Positions 8,358 through 15,793 of a stretch of DNA of 21,878 bases are shown in pieces. The notes beneath the pieces were generated by a model. The model worked only from the letters and a program-made list of their open reading frames with translations. It was not told the DNA's origin and searched no databases. Source of the DNA: Aquirhabdus sp. (GTDB lineage: Bacteria > Pseudomonadota > Gammaproteobacteria > Pseudomonadales > Moraxellaceae); assembly GCA_030150135.1 (NCBI GenBank), contig JASLGO010000157.1, positions 1 through 21,878 on the forward strand, read 5' to 3'. How positions within the stretch are numbered: position 1 is the stretch's first letter; each line of letters opens with the position of its first letter. A program made the position numbers and the translations under genes.

Positions 8358-9587
8358 TTATCTAGACTTAGTCAAATCAGCATCTTTTGCCTCATAGCCA
8401 AACAATGCAACACATGCCAAAACAACCGCCACAACCCCAATCGTCCATGACAACGCCAACGCATAATTATTACCGTGAGACTCAGCAATCCCTGCTTGAA
8501 AAGGTGCCATCTTTGACATGGCTAAATTGCCAAGCTGATACGCAAAACCCGGTAAAATCGCCCGAACTGCTGGTGGAGATAGCTCATTCAAATGTGCAGG
8601 AACCACACCCCATGCGCCTTGCACCATAAACTGCATGAGGAAAACTCCGATCGCAAACATCAGCGGCGTTGCAGAATACGCCCACATCGGAATCATGGGA
8701 AGCGCTAAAATTGCGGCTAATGCGATCGTTCGACCTCGCCCTAACTTCGACGAAATCGCCCCAAAGAAAATCCCACCAGACAACGCACCGAGATTCAACA
8801 TGATGACAATATTTGCCGTCGTACTGGTGTCATAACCATGTTGGACTTGTAAGAACGTTGGATATAAATCTTGTGAACCATGACTAAACGCATTAAAGCA
8901 AACCATCAAAGCAACCATAAATAGCATCAATGGAAAATGCCCACGCACCGCAGCCCACATTTCACCAATTGTTGCCCGCTTCGCTTTGGTACCTTCAAGC
9001 CAAGCAGGAGACTCATCCACAGTACGACGAATATAAAAGACAAATAATGCAGGCAGCGCACCAATCACAAACATCCCGCGCCAACCCACATAATCAAAAC
9101 AAAACTTAAAAACTAAAGCCGCGAGCAGATAACCGATCACATAACCTTCTTGCAATAACCCTGAGAAAAATCCACGATTATTTGCTGGCAAAGTTTCCAA
9201 TGCCAACGCTGCGCCCACACCCCACTCACCGCCCATCGCTAAACCAAATAAGGCTCTTAGTGCCAAAAGAACCCCCAGACTCGGCGCAAATGCAGATGCC
9301 AGCTCACAAGCGGCATAACTAATGACATTGATCATCAAAATCGGTCGTCGCCCATAACGTTCGGCCAGCCAACCAAAGAACAGCGCACCCACGGGACGCA
9401 TTGCCAGCGTCAGAAAAATACCTTCTGAAACGGCTTTGACATCAGTATGAAAATCCCCTGCGATGGACTTAATGGCAAATACGAAGATAAAGAAATCGAA
9501 AGCATCCAGCGCCCAGCCTGCCAGCGAGGCAATAAACGCGTGAAGTTGCGGACCAGTTAATGCTGAAAATGGATTAGAGAATTTCAT
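8358..9587 (-). CDS. MFS transporter, sialate/lactate (SHS)-like family
   Basis: The 409-residue protein has about twelve hydrophobic segments. It carries the MFS loop motif GWLAERYGRRP after the second segment, and RALFGLAMGGEWGVG later in the N-terminal half. The opening FIASLAGWALDAFDFFIFVF matches the SHS (sialate:H+ symporter/lactate permease) and related organic-acid MFS groups. Likely substrates are therefore small organic acids taken up with protons; the specific substrate cannot be read from sequence. The ATG at 9587 has AGGG 7 bases upstream and is preceded in frame by a TTG codon. It is the first gene of a two-gene unit with the NHL lipoprotein. Confidence 0.85.
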   Translation of the reverse strand: MKFSNPFSALTGPQLHAFIASLAGWALDAFDFFIFVFAIKSIAGDFHTDVKAVSEGIFLTLAMRPVGALFFGWLAERYGRRPILMINVISYAACELASAFAPSLGVLLALRALFGLAMGGEWGVGAALALETLPANNRGFFSGLLQEGYVIGYLLAALVFKFCFDYVGWRGMFVIGALPALFVFYIRRTVDESPAWLEGTKAKRATIGEMWAAVRGHFPLMLFMVALMVCFNAFSHGSQDLYPTFLQVQHGYDTSTTANIVIMLNLGALSGGIFFGAISSKLGRGRTIALAAILALPMIPMWAYSATPLMFAIGVFLMQFMVQGAWGVVPAHLNELSPPAVRAILPGFAYQLGNLAMSKMAPFQAGIAESHGNNYALALSWTIGVVAVVLACVALFGYEAKDADLTKSR

Positions 9588-9935
9588 CAATGCGCCCTAT
9601 CTCAATCAGATCTTAATATTCTGAACATCGCCCTTAACAAAGAGCTCCTGTTTTATCCCTAAGGTCGACACGACATTTACTTTTTATCGGAATCACTTAA
9701 ACCTATCACAACCGCCGAAACAATCCCACATCGATTACAAAACAAACAAAACTCACTCATCATTCACATGCTTTTTATCAATATATTGAACCATCTATCC
9801 TGTTTCTGCTGATTATTTGGCTATATCTCTCATGCAATTCGACAACAAACTATCCCCACAATCCATGCAACATCCCCTACAATAGACGCATTAATTTGTC
9901 ATATTCAATTTTCACAAAAGTACGAGCTTTTTTTC
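9588..9935. other. Divergent intergenic region, no gene seen
   Basis: These 348 bp separate the divergently transcribed MFS transporter and hisIE genes and must hold both promoters. The sequence is AT-rich. A TACAAT at 9878-9883 could be a -10 for hisIE, but I find no matching -35 at a good distance. I see no RNA gene, clear operator or repeat. Confidence 0.5.
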
Positions 9936-10718
9936 ATGCAACCAGCCGCACAAAACCAATGGCTTGATGACGTTAAATTTGACGCTCATGGTCTGATTCC
10001 AGCGATTGCTCAAGACCGCGACACTGGACGTATTCTCATGGTCGCATGGATGAATCGAGAGTCATTGCAACTCACTGCGGAACGTCGTCAAGGCGTTTAT
10101 TTTTCTCGTTCACGCCAAGCACTGTGGCACAAAGGCGAAAGCTCAGGACACACCCAAGACGTCCATGAAATCCGCCTCGACTGTGATGGCGACGTGATCG
10201 TTCTGCAAATCACGCAAAACGGTGGCATCGCCTGTCACACAGGCCGCGAATCTTGCTTCTATCGCGTACTCACACCAGAAGGCTGGCAAATTGTTGATGC
10301 AGTGAAAAAAGACCCTGAAGCCATTTATGGTGCAGGAACACATACGCATCAGGCGACGCCAAATGTCGATAATATTTCAACCAATGAAACGTTGGACGTT
10401 TTGGCGCAATTGGGACAAATCGTACAACAACGCAAAAACGCCGATCCAAGCTCATCTTATGTCGCAAGTCTCTATCACAAAGGACTGAATAAGATTCTGG
10501 AAAAAGTGGGCGAAGAAGCCTTTGAAACCGTCATTGCAGCAAAAGATGCTAGTGAAGCAGACATCCAAGATTTAATTTACGAAACTGCTGATCTATGGTT
10601 CCATGTGATCGTAATGCTTGGACAGTTTAACGTCCCGCCTCAAGCCATTTTAGACGAGTTATCACGTCGTTTTGATTTATCTGGTTTGGACGAGAAAGCC
10701 TCTCGAACACAAAAGTAA
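9936..10718 (+). CDS. hisIE: Bifunctional phosphoribosyl-AMP cyclohydrolase / phosphoribosyl-ATP pyrophosphatase
   Basis: This 260-residue fusion enzyme catalyses steps two and three of histidine biosynthesis in the cytoplasm. The HisI half (about 1-125) has MVAWMN, WHKGESSGHTQ (64-74), the metal-binding CDGD (83-86) and the zinc cysteines in ACHTGRESCF (99-108). The HisE half (about 150-260) has SYVASLYHKGLNKILEKVGEEAFE and the acidic YETADLWFH (215-223) of the MazG-like fold. Both active-site sets appear complete. The ribosome-binding site before the ATG at 9936 is weak. It is followed after 46 bp by tatA, giving the his-tat gene order seen in many proteobacteria. Confidence 0.96.
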   Translation: MQPAAQNQWLDDVKFDAHGLIPAIAQDRDTGRILMVAWMNRESLQLTAERRQGVYFSRSRQALWHKGESSGHTQDVHEIRLDCDGDVIVLQITQNGGIACHTGRESCFYRVLTPEGWQIVDAVKKDPEAIYGAGTHTHQATPNVDNISTNETLDVLAQLGQIVQQRKNADPSSSYVASLYHKGLNKILEKVGEEAFETVIAAKDASEADIQDLIYETADLWFHVIVMLGQFNVPPQAILDELSRRFDLSGLDEKASRTQK

Positions 10719-10764
10719 GTGCTGTTTTATTATTATGGATTGATCACACAGAGAGAATAAAACC

Positions 10765-10998
10765 ATGTTTGGCTTATCACCTGCGCACCTGCTTCTGATT
10801 TTGATCGTTGTAGTCTTGGTTTTTGGCACTTCTAAACTGAAAAACGTGGGCAAAGACTTAGGCGGTGCCGTCAAAGGTTTTAAAGAAGCCATGAAAGATC
10901 CCGAAGAGCAGGCGCGTCTCGACGATCAGAGTCAGAAGACCAATCATACGATTGAGGGTACGGCTAAACGCACTGAACGGGACAATGACAAAGTTTAG
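10765..10998 (+). CDS. tatA: Twin-arginine translocase subunit TatA
   Basis: The 77-residue protein has the classic TatA plan: a short N-terminal membrane helix (about 5-20), the FG hinge in VFGTSKL, and an amphipathic helix VGKDLGGAVKGFKEAM. A polar acidic tail follows. TatA oligomers form the export pathway for folded proteins once TatBC has bound a twin-arginine substrate. The ATG is preceded by AGAGAG at a suitable distance. It lies in a hisIE-tatA-tatB-tatC cluster, but tatB follows only after 186 bp containing a palindromic element. Confidence 0.95.
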   Translation: MFGLSPAHLLLILIVVVLVFGTSKLKNVGKDLGGAVKGFKEAMKDPEEQARLDDQSQKTNHTIEGTAKRTERDNDKV

Positions 10999-11036
10999 GG
11001 CTGATACTTTTAAATTTTGTATAGGCAATATCCTCT

Positions 11037-11137
11037 TTAACAATTGAAATTAAAGAAAGTATTAAATGATTTTCTCCTTCCCCTTCAAGGGGAAGACTTC
11101 AAAGCAAAAGCATTGCAAAATACATTTCAATTGTTAA
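11037..11137. repeat. Palindromic repeat element, copy 2, inserted between tatA and tatB
   Basis: This 101-bp element is bounded by a perfect 14-bp inverted repeat: TTAACAATTGAAAT at 11037-11050 and its exact complement at 11124-11137. The centre is a perfect 9-bp stem, CTTCCCCTT/AAGGGGAAG with a single-base centre (11077-11095). ATGATTTT on the left partly pairs with AAAAGCAT on the right. The whole could fold as a long interrupted hairpin in the tat mRNA. It shares GACTTCAAAGCAAAA with copy 1. There is no stop codon in the tatB frame through the element, so the tatB reading frame extends spuriously upstream to 11044. Confidence 0.75.
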
Positions 11138-11184
11138 TCAGGCATAGTTTTGATTCCACTCCACATCAAAGAGACTTTCATAGC

Positions 11185-11733
11185 GTGTTAGATTTTGGTC
11201 TAGGTGAGCTTTTACTACTGGGCGCAGTAGCACTCATTGTGCTCGGCCCAGAAAAACTCCCACACGCGGCACGTATGGCAGGCGCGTGGTATGGTCGGAT
11301 TCGTCGTACACTAGCAAACGTACAAGCTGAAATTGCCAATGAAGTTCATCTCGCTGAAATGCGTCAAAAAATGAATGATGAGCTATCCAAGATTCGGGAA
11401 GCCAACAGCAACCTCGTCAATGAAATGCGTGCTATCGGTCAAAATCTCGAACAAAAGATGGAAAGCCCTATTGATCAACAATCTGAAAATAGTGAAACGC
11501 ATACCGCGATCATGAGCCAAAATACAGACTGGTCACACGGCATTGAAGCGCCAATCAAATCTTATACACATGGCTATTTTTTCTTTTTTGTCCCGAGTTC
11601 AATGTATGTCACGCTGATCCCATCTGCACCCTATTTGCCGAAATCAATTATTTTGCAGAGTCAACGGGGCATTCAGCAATCCACAAAAACGCCCCATCAA
11701 ACTGAACATCTGATCAACGCTGCACCGCTATGA
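11185..11733 (+). CDS. tatB: Twin-arginine translocase subunit TatB
   Basis: The 182-residue protein starts at a GTG (11185) with LDFGLGELLLLGAVALIVLGPEKLP. This is the standard TatB membrane helix and Gly-Pro hinge, followed by a long charged amphipathic helix to about residue 95. TatB works with TatC as receptor for twin-arginine signal peptides. The open frame continues to 11044, but those 47 upstream codons lie mainly in a palindromic repeat and do not look like TatB. A GAG at 11171-11173 may serve ribosome binding. The C-terminal tail is unusual, with a run of aromatic and hydrophobic residues (HGYFFFFVPSSMYV) before a polar end. The gene overlaps tatC by four bases (ATGA). Confidence 0.9.
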   Translation: MLDFGLGELLLLGAVALIVLGPEKLPHAARMAGAWYGRIRRTLANVQAEIANEVHLAEMRQKMNDELSKIREANSNLVNEMRAIGQNLEQKMESPIDQQSENSETHTAIMSQNTDWSHGIEAPIKSYTHGYFFFFVPSSMYVTLIPSAPYLPKSIILQSQRGIQQSTKTPHQTEHLINAAPL

Positions 11734-12518
11734 CTGATCAATTACCTCCACCTCAGCAAGAGCCTCACGGCATTGGCGAAATGTCGATTACAGGGCATCT
11801 GATGGAGTTGCGTCGGCATTTGATTCGGATTTTTGCCAGCGTATTGATCATCTTTTTTTCGCTGCTCTATTTTGCGCGTGATTTATATCAAATCCTATCT
11901 GGCCCACTTCGCGCGCAGTTACCACCACATGCGACGATGATTGCCACAGACATTACCTCGACTTTTGTTGCGCCGTTTAAACTCGCGTTTTATCTCGCAA
12001 TCATGCTAGCAATGCCATATATCCTGCATCAGATTTGGCAGTTTATCGCCCCTGCGTTGTATAAACACGAACGTAAAATTGCCATTCCAATGCTCATTGC
12101 CAGTACAATCCTATTTTATCTCGGCGTGGCATTTGCCTATTTTATTACGCTGCCTGCGATCCTCACGTTTTTCATTCATATCGCCCCTGAAAACGTCGTG
12201 CCAATGACCGACATTAATCTGTATTTAAACTTTTGCTTAAAATTATTTTTGGCATTTGGTGCGACCTTTGAGATCCCTGTTGCGACCCTATTATTAATAT
12301 TAGCGGGTGTTGTTTCTGTCGACGCTCTAGTCGCTAAACGTCGTTATATCATTGTTGGTTGCTTTGCGGTTGCCATGTTTATTACCCCACCTGATGCGAT
12401 GAGTATGGCAATGCTGGCTATTCCGATGTGGTTGTTATTTGAAATTGGCTTACTTTTTGGACGTTTTCTTGAAACAAGCCGTAAAGGCGCGTCCTCAAAA
12501 GGCTCCTCTACATCATGA
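11730..12518 (+). CDS. tatC: Twin-arginine translocase subunit TatC
   Basis: The 262-residue, six-helix membrane protein has the TatC hallmarks. HLMELRRHLI (about 23-32) precedes the first helix. The first periplasmic loop includes FVAPFKLAFYLA. KHERK is the cytoplasmic loop glutamate region involved in signal-peptide recognition. FITPPDAMSM lies near the last helices. It binds the twin-arginine signal and forms the core of the translocase with TatB. The start overlaps the tatB stop, and the stop overlaps the helicase start, both as ATGA, implying translational coupling along the cluster. Confidence 0.96.
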   Translation: MTDQLPPPQQEPHGIGEMSITGHLMELRRHLIRIFASVLIIFFSLLYFARDLYQILSGPLRAQLPPHATMIATDITSTFVAPFKLAFYLAIMLAMPYILHQIWQFIAPALYKHERKIAIPMLIASTILFYLGVAFAYFITLPAILTFFIHIAPENVVPMTDINLYLNFCLKLFLAFGATFEIPVATLLLILAGVVSVDALVAKRRYIIVGCFAVAMFITPPDAMSMAMLAIPMWLLFEIGLLFGRFLETSRKGASSKGSSTS

Positions 12519-14098
12519 ACCAATCCGTCCACCCATCGACTGCGCACGCCTCGCCCGTGTCCAAGCCTTATCAAATCACCGAAGAACAGAATCAGGCGAT
12601 TGAACAAGCGCGTCGCACTCAATCGTTCAAAATTATCGCCTATGCAGGCAGTGGTAAAACAACAACCCTGCAACTGATCGCAGAAGCGATGCCACAGAAA
12701 AAAGGCCTCTATCTCGCCTTTAACAAAGTCATTGCTGATCAAGCCAAAAATCGTTTTCATGGTAATGTTGATTGCCGTACCTTTCACTCGCTCGCCTATC
12801 GCCATGTCAATCGTGCAATTACGGATAAGCTGCGTTTGCCACGTATGAGCCCTGCGCGCATGGCGGAAGAGTACCAACTTGAGCCCATGAAAATTCGCCG
12901 TATGCTGGGTAATCGCTTTGAGCATTTCACACTGACACCAAGCCGTCAGGCAAGTTTTGTGAGTAATGCTGTCAGTCGTTTTTGCGCTACCAATGCGCAA
13001 CATCCTGCTCCGCGCCATCTGGAACTCCCTGAATGGTTGCATCCTGATGATGCGGAAAGTTTGCGCATGCACCTATTTCCTCATGTGGAAAAACGCTGGC
13101 AAGACTCAATAGATCCACGTCATCAAGCGGGGATTGGACATGATATTTACCTAAAATGCTGGGCGTTGTCTGATCCCATTATTCCTGTCGATTACATCCT
13201 GTTTGATGAAGCACAAGATTCGGATCCGCTGATGCTTGGCGTACTGATGAAACAGCAACGTGCGCAAGTCATCTATGTTGGCGACGCACATCAACAAATC
13301 TATGCATGGCGCGGTGCAGTCAATGCAATGCAACAACTGCCGCTCACCGCTACACGTCTAACTCGCTCATTCCGCTTTGGTGAAGCAGTTGCTGATGTTG
13401 CCAATGTCTTTTTGCGTGAACTGAAAGAGACCATTCCGCTTGAAGGTGAACCAACTAAGCAATCAAAGATTGATTTATCTCCGCGCATGGCAGTGAAAAA
13501 TGCGGTGCTATGCCGTACCAATGCTCGTGCTATGTCGCTACTACTTTCTGGGTTGGTCAATGGCGATAAAATCGCACTGCAAGCGGACAGTGATCGTTTA
13601 TTGAAATTTGTCGAAGGTGCTGCGGCGCTCAAAGCTGGACGACGCGTGTTTGATGCGCCAGAACTGGCATGGTTTAACAATTGGCAGGATGTCCATGAAT
13701 ACTGCGAAACTCATGACGGAAATGACATCAAATCACTGGTCAAACTGGTTGATGATCACGGCACAGAACCACTCAAAAAAGCCCTCATGAAAATCACCCC
13801 GATCGCCTCTGCCGATTATGTGATTTCCACCGCGCATAAGGCAAAAGGCTTGGAATGGCACAATGTTCACATTGAAGATGACTACAGCTATAAGCTCAAT
13901 AAAAATGACGTGCAGATTGCCGACGAAGAATTACGCTTACTCTATGTCGCCACGACGCGCGCGCAAACCAATCTCAATGTGCATCACATTTTGTCGTTAG
14001 TCGGCGCATTACGGATTAAGCAGAACAAAGAAGGAATTGCACCGAAGATGCAAGCGGGAAAAATACCGAGTTATCGCGCAGAAGATCCTACGCCATAA
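12515..14098 (+). CDS. UvrD/Rep-like superfamily 1 DNA helicase
   Basis: The 527-residue protein has the SF1A helicase motifs in order. Walker A is AYAGSGKTTTL (about 43-53), and motif Ia is CRTFHSLAYR. DEAQD (231-235) is the Walker B/motif II, and GDAHQQIYAWRG (256-267) is motif III. Motif V is STAHKAKGLEW (about 437-447), and motif VI is LLYVATTRAQ (about 473-482). It is shorter than UvrD (about 720) and closer in layout to the compact FBH1-like helicases, which act on stalled forks and recombination filaments. It overlaps tatC by four bases, an unusual partnership for an export gene. It is followed by a strong hairpin terminator. Its specific role is inferred. Confidence 0.88.
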   Translation: MNQSVHPSTAHASPVSKPYQITEEQNQAIEQARRTQSFKIIAYAGSGKTTTLQLIAEAMPQKKGLYLAFNKVIADQAKNRFHGNVDCRTFHSLAYRHVNRAITDKLRLPRMSPARMAEEYQLEPMKIRRMLGNRFEHFTLTPSRQASFVSNAVSRFCATNAQHPAPRHLELPEWLHPDDAESLRMHLFPHVEKRWQDSIDPRHQAGIGHDIYLKCWALSDPIIPVDYILFDEAQDSDPLMLGVLMKQQRAQVIYVGDAHQQIYAWRGAVNAMQQLPLTATRLTRSFRFGEAVADVANVFLRELKETIPLEGEPTKQSKIDLSPRMAVKNAVLCRTNARAMSLLLSGLVNGDKIALQADSDRLLKFVEGAAALKAGRRVFDAPELAWFNNWQDVHEYCETHDGNDIKSLVKLVDDHGTEPLKKALMKITPIASADYVISTAHKAKGLEWHNVHIEDDYSYKLNKNDVQIADEELRLLYVATTRAQTNLNVHHILSLVGALRIKQNKEGIAPKMQAGKIPSYRAEDPTP

Positions 14099-14122
14099 AT
14101 CAAAAAATATTTTCGAATATAA

Positions 14123-14153
14123 AAAAAGGATAGTCAAAACGACTATCCTTTTT
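14123..14153 (+). terminator. Rho-independent terminator after the helicase gene
   Basis: A 13-bp perfect stem, AAAAAGGATAGTC / GACTATCCTTTTT with a 5-base loop, ends in a T-run 25 bp after the helicase stop. It probably ends the hisIE-tatABC-helicase unit. The GGATAG core is shared with the three lipase terminators. Confidence 0.88.
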
Positions 14154-14202
14154 GTTTGCTCGCGGGCTTAGACAGGCAAAGGTTAACCGTTGAAATTGAT
14201 CT

Positions 14203-14355
14203 TGCTTTGAAATCTTCCCCTTCAAGGAATAGGTATCGACACATCTTCTGAGGTTTATTCGTATGCCTGTCAAATCCATCCCAACCTTCCTTTTCTAAAG
14301 GAAGGAGCTTTTACCCCTCTTTAGAAAAAGAGGGGCAAGGGGAGATTTGAAAGCA
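14203..14355. repeat. Palindromic intergenic repeat element, copy 3
   Basis: This 153-bp element has imperfect terminal inverted repeats: TGCTTTGAAATCTTCCCCTT on the left, matching the complement of the right end CAAGGGGAGATTTGAAAGCA. Inside are two further perfect 9-bp hairpins: CCTTCCTTT/AAAGGAAGG (14285-14305) and CCCCTCTTT/AAAGAGGGG (14314-14335). It fills most of the 324-bp gap between the helicase terminator and the end of the lipoprotein gene. It is related to the elements at 1037-1156 and 11037-11137. No transposase is associated, so it resembles a MITE or REP-like sequence. Confidence 0.72.
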
Positions 14356-14422
14356 TCCGTAAAATCAAACTTTTAAAACTTGTGAGATACCTCAACCTGC
14401 GAGTTTCCCTTCAACATCAAAA

Positions 14423-15451
14423 TTAATTCAACAAATCATCAGTATTAGGGATGCTTGCATCCGCCTCATCCCAGAACTTGGTCAAACCATCTTCAGGCGC
14501 GCGTTTACCTGTTTTAGTGGTCCAATAGCGGTTGGCAATATTCCAAACTTCGTGACCACCCATCGCATCAAAGAGTTTATATTGCGGATTCACAGGCATA
14601 TTTGCATCGACTGTTTTGCCATAAGTTCTGAGCGCATCACGGATTTTATCATCCTGACCTGTGGCTTGAGCCGCCAATGCGTAAATCGCATGTGATATAC
14701 GAACACCTTTACTTTCACCGATGCGATTGGAATCTTTCATCGTCTGCCATGGATCTGGATGACCTTCGCCTGCACCAGGCAACAGAGTCCAAATTGCAGC
14801 TCGCATCGCCATTGGCGCGCCCCAGTACTGATTATTATCCAGACATCCCATCCCGCGCTCGACAACAGCGGCAATATCTTTAGGGACGTTCACTGCACCT
14901 TGTGACGCAATATCATTGGTGACCGCTTTGACACCATCAATCATCCCGAGCAGATAAACGGTTTTTTCAAGATCGGTTTTCATAGTTGGGCACTGATCGC
15001 CCAATTTAATTTTGTAGTCACGTTCCCAAGCTTTTTGGAACAATTGATAGGCGGTGTATTGGCGACGTGCGGCTAAAGCAGACCAATTTTTCTGAGCAAG
15101 ACGCTGATCTTGCGCTTCATTCACTCGACCATCATGCGCCGCACGTAAATAAGCCAACTCATGCTCAAGTGCCGTATCTTCTGCACAACTTGCAGCACTC
15201 GTATAAAGCAAAACCTCCATCTTTGTCGCATCGCCACCTTGTGCATCCATAGCCAGAATCGCTGGCAATAGCGAAGTTCCTGATACACAGATCATATTGG
15301 TATCATCTTGAGCAAAAGTGACAGGGACAACATTTTTTTCAACGAAACCGAGAGCCATATTTGCTCCCGTTCTTTGAACCGCAGCACAACCTGTAAGCAT
15401 GGCAGATGCGGCAATGGCCACAACCATACTTTTTGCAATGTTATTTTTCAT
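14423..15451 (-). CDS. Putative lipoprotein of unknown function
   Basis: Starting at the ATG at 15451, the 342-residue protein has a lipoprotein signal peptide ending MLTGC, with lipidated C22. The mature part is mostly helical and rich in Ala, with motifs such as MEVLLYTSAASCAED, AARRQYTAYQLFQKAWE and GMGCLDNNQYWGAPMAMRAAIW. Several cysteines could form disulfides. I do not recognise a named domain; the helical pattern is TPR-like, but I would not assign it. The open frame extends to an ATG at 15544 with a strong AGGGAG 9 bases before it. That would place 31 residues before the signal peptide, which is atypical, so 15451 is preferred even though only a weak GAG lies before it. Confidence 0.72.
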   Translation of the reverse strand: MKNNIAKSMVVAIAASAMLTGCAAVQRTGANMALGFVEKNVVPVTFAQDDTNMICVSGTSLLPAILAMDAQGGDATKMEVLLYTSAASCAEDTALEHELAYLRAAHDGRVNEAQDQRLAQKNWSALAARRQYTAYQLFQKAWERDYKIKLGDQCPTMKTDLEKTVYLLGMIDGVKAVTNDIASQGAVNVPKDIAAVVERGMGCLDNNQYWGAPMAMRAAIWTLLPGAGEGHPDPWQTMKDSNRIGESKGVRISHAIYALAAQATGQDDKIRDALRTYGKTVDANMPVNPQYKLFDAMGGHEVWNIANRYWTTKTGKRAPEDGLTKFWDEADASIPNTDDLLN

Positions 15452-15744
15452 AAAAATCGACTCGAACAGTCCAGAGTGGTGAGCGGTTTGATCGGCTCGC
15501 GGATGCATACTTTGCGCGTTATTCAATATGTTTTTTCCTTCCATTGACTAGAGCTCCCTATGCTTGGCAATAGTTGGAATATAGCAAGTTAAAATGTGAA
15601 GCAACAAGCTATTTTGCTCATGACGATCATGTGTTTATAAAAAAACTGAAATTAATACCTATCTATTCCTACTCAAAAGAGAGCTATCAGGATTAAGACT
15701 TTTTAGAATGAAATTAAAAATACCCAATTTCCAATCTTCTCCAT

Positions 15745-15774
15745 CAAAAAAAGGATAGCTAAGCTATCCTTTTT
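15745..15774 (-). terminator. Terminator of lipase gene 1
   Basis: The hairpin AAAGGATAGC / GCTATCCTTT has a 3-base loop flanked by A- and T-runs. It starts 20 bp past the stop of the minus-strand lipase at 15794. It sits within the 342-bp gap (15452-15793) between that lipase and the lipoprotein gene. The rest of that gap shows no gene or other structure I can support. Confidence 0.88.
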
Positions 15775-15793
15775 GTCGGCTCAATACGAGAAA

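Noticed and set aside
9878..9883. TACAAT as the -10 of a hisIE promoter
   Set aside because: No -35-like hexamer lies at 16-18 bp upstream. The match alone is expected by chance in AT-rich DNA.
11044..11184. N-terminal extension of the tatB open frame by 47 codons
   Set aside because: The translated extension does not resemble TatB, lies mostly in a palindromic repeat shared with non-coding regions, and precedes a proper TatB N-terminus at the GTG 11185.
12344..13072. Long minus-strand open frame opposite tatC and the helicase
   Set aside because: It overlaps two clearly real plus-strand genes with full motif sets, and its translation shows no recognisable domain. It is a frame shadow.
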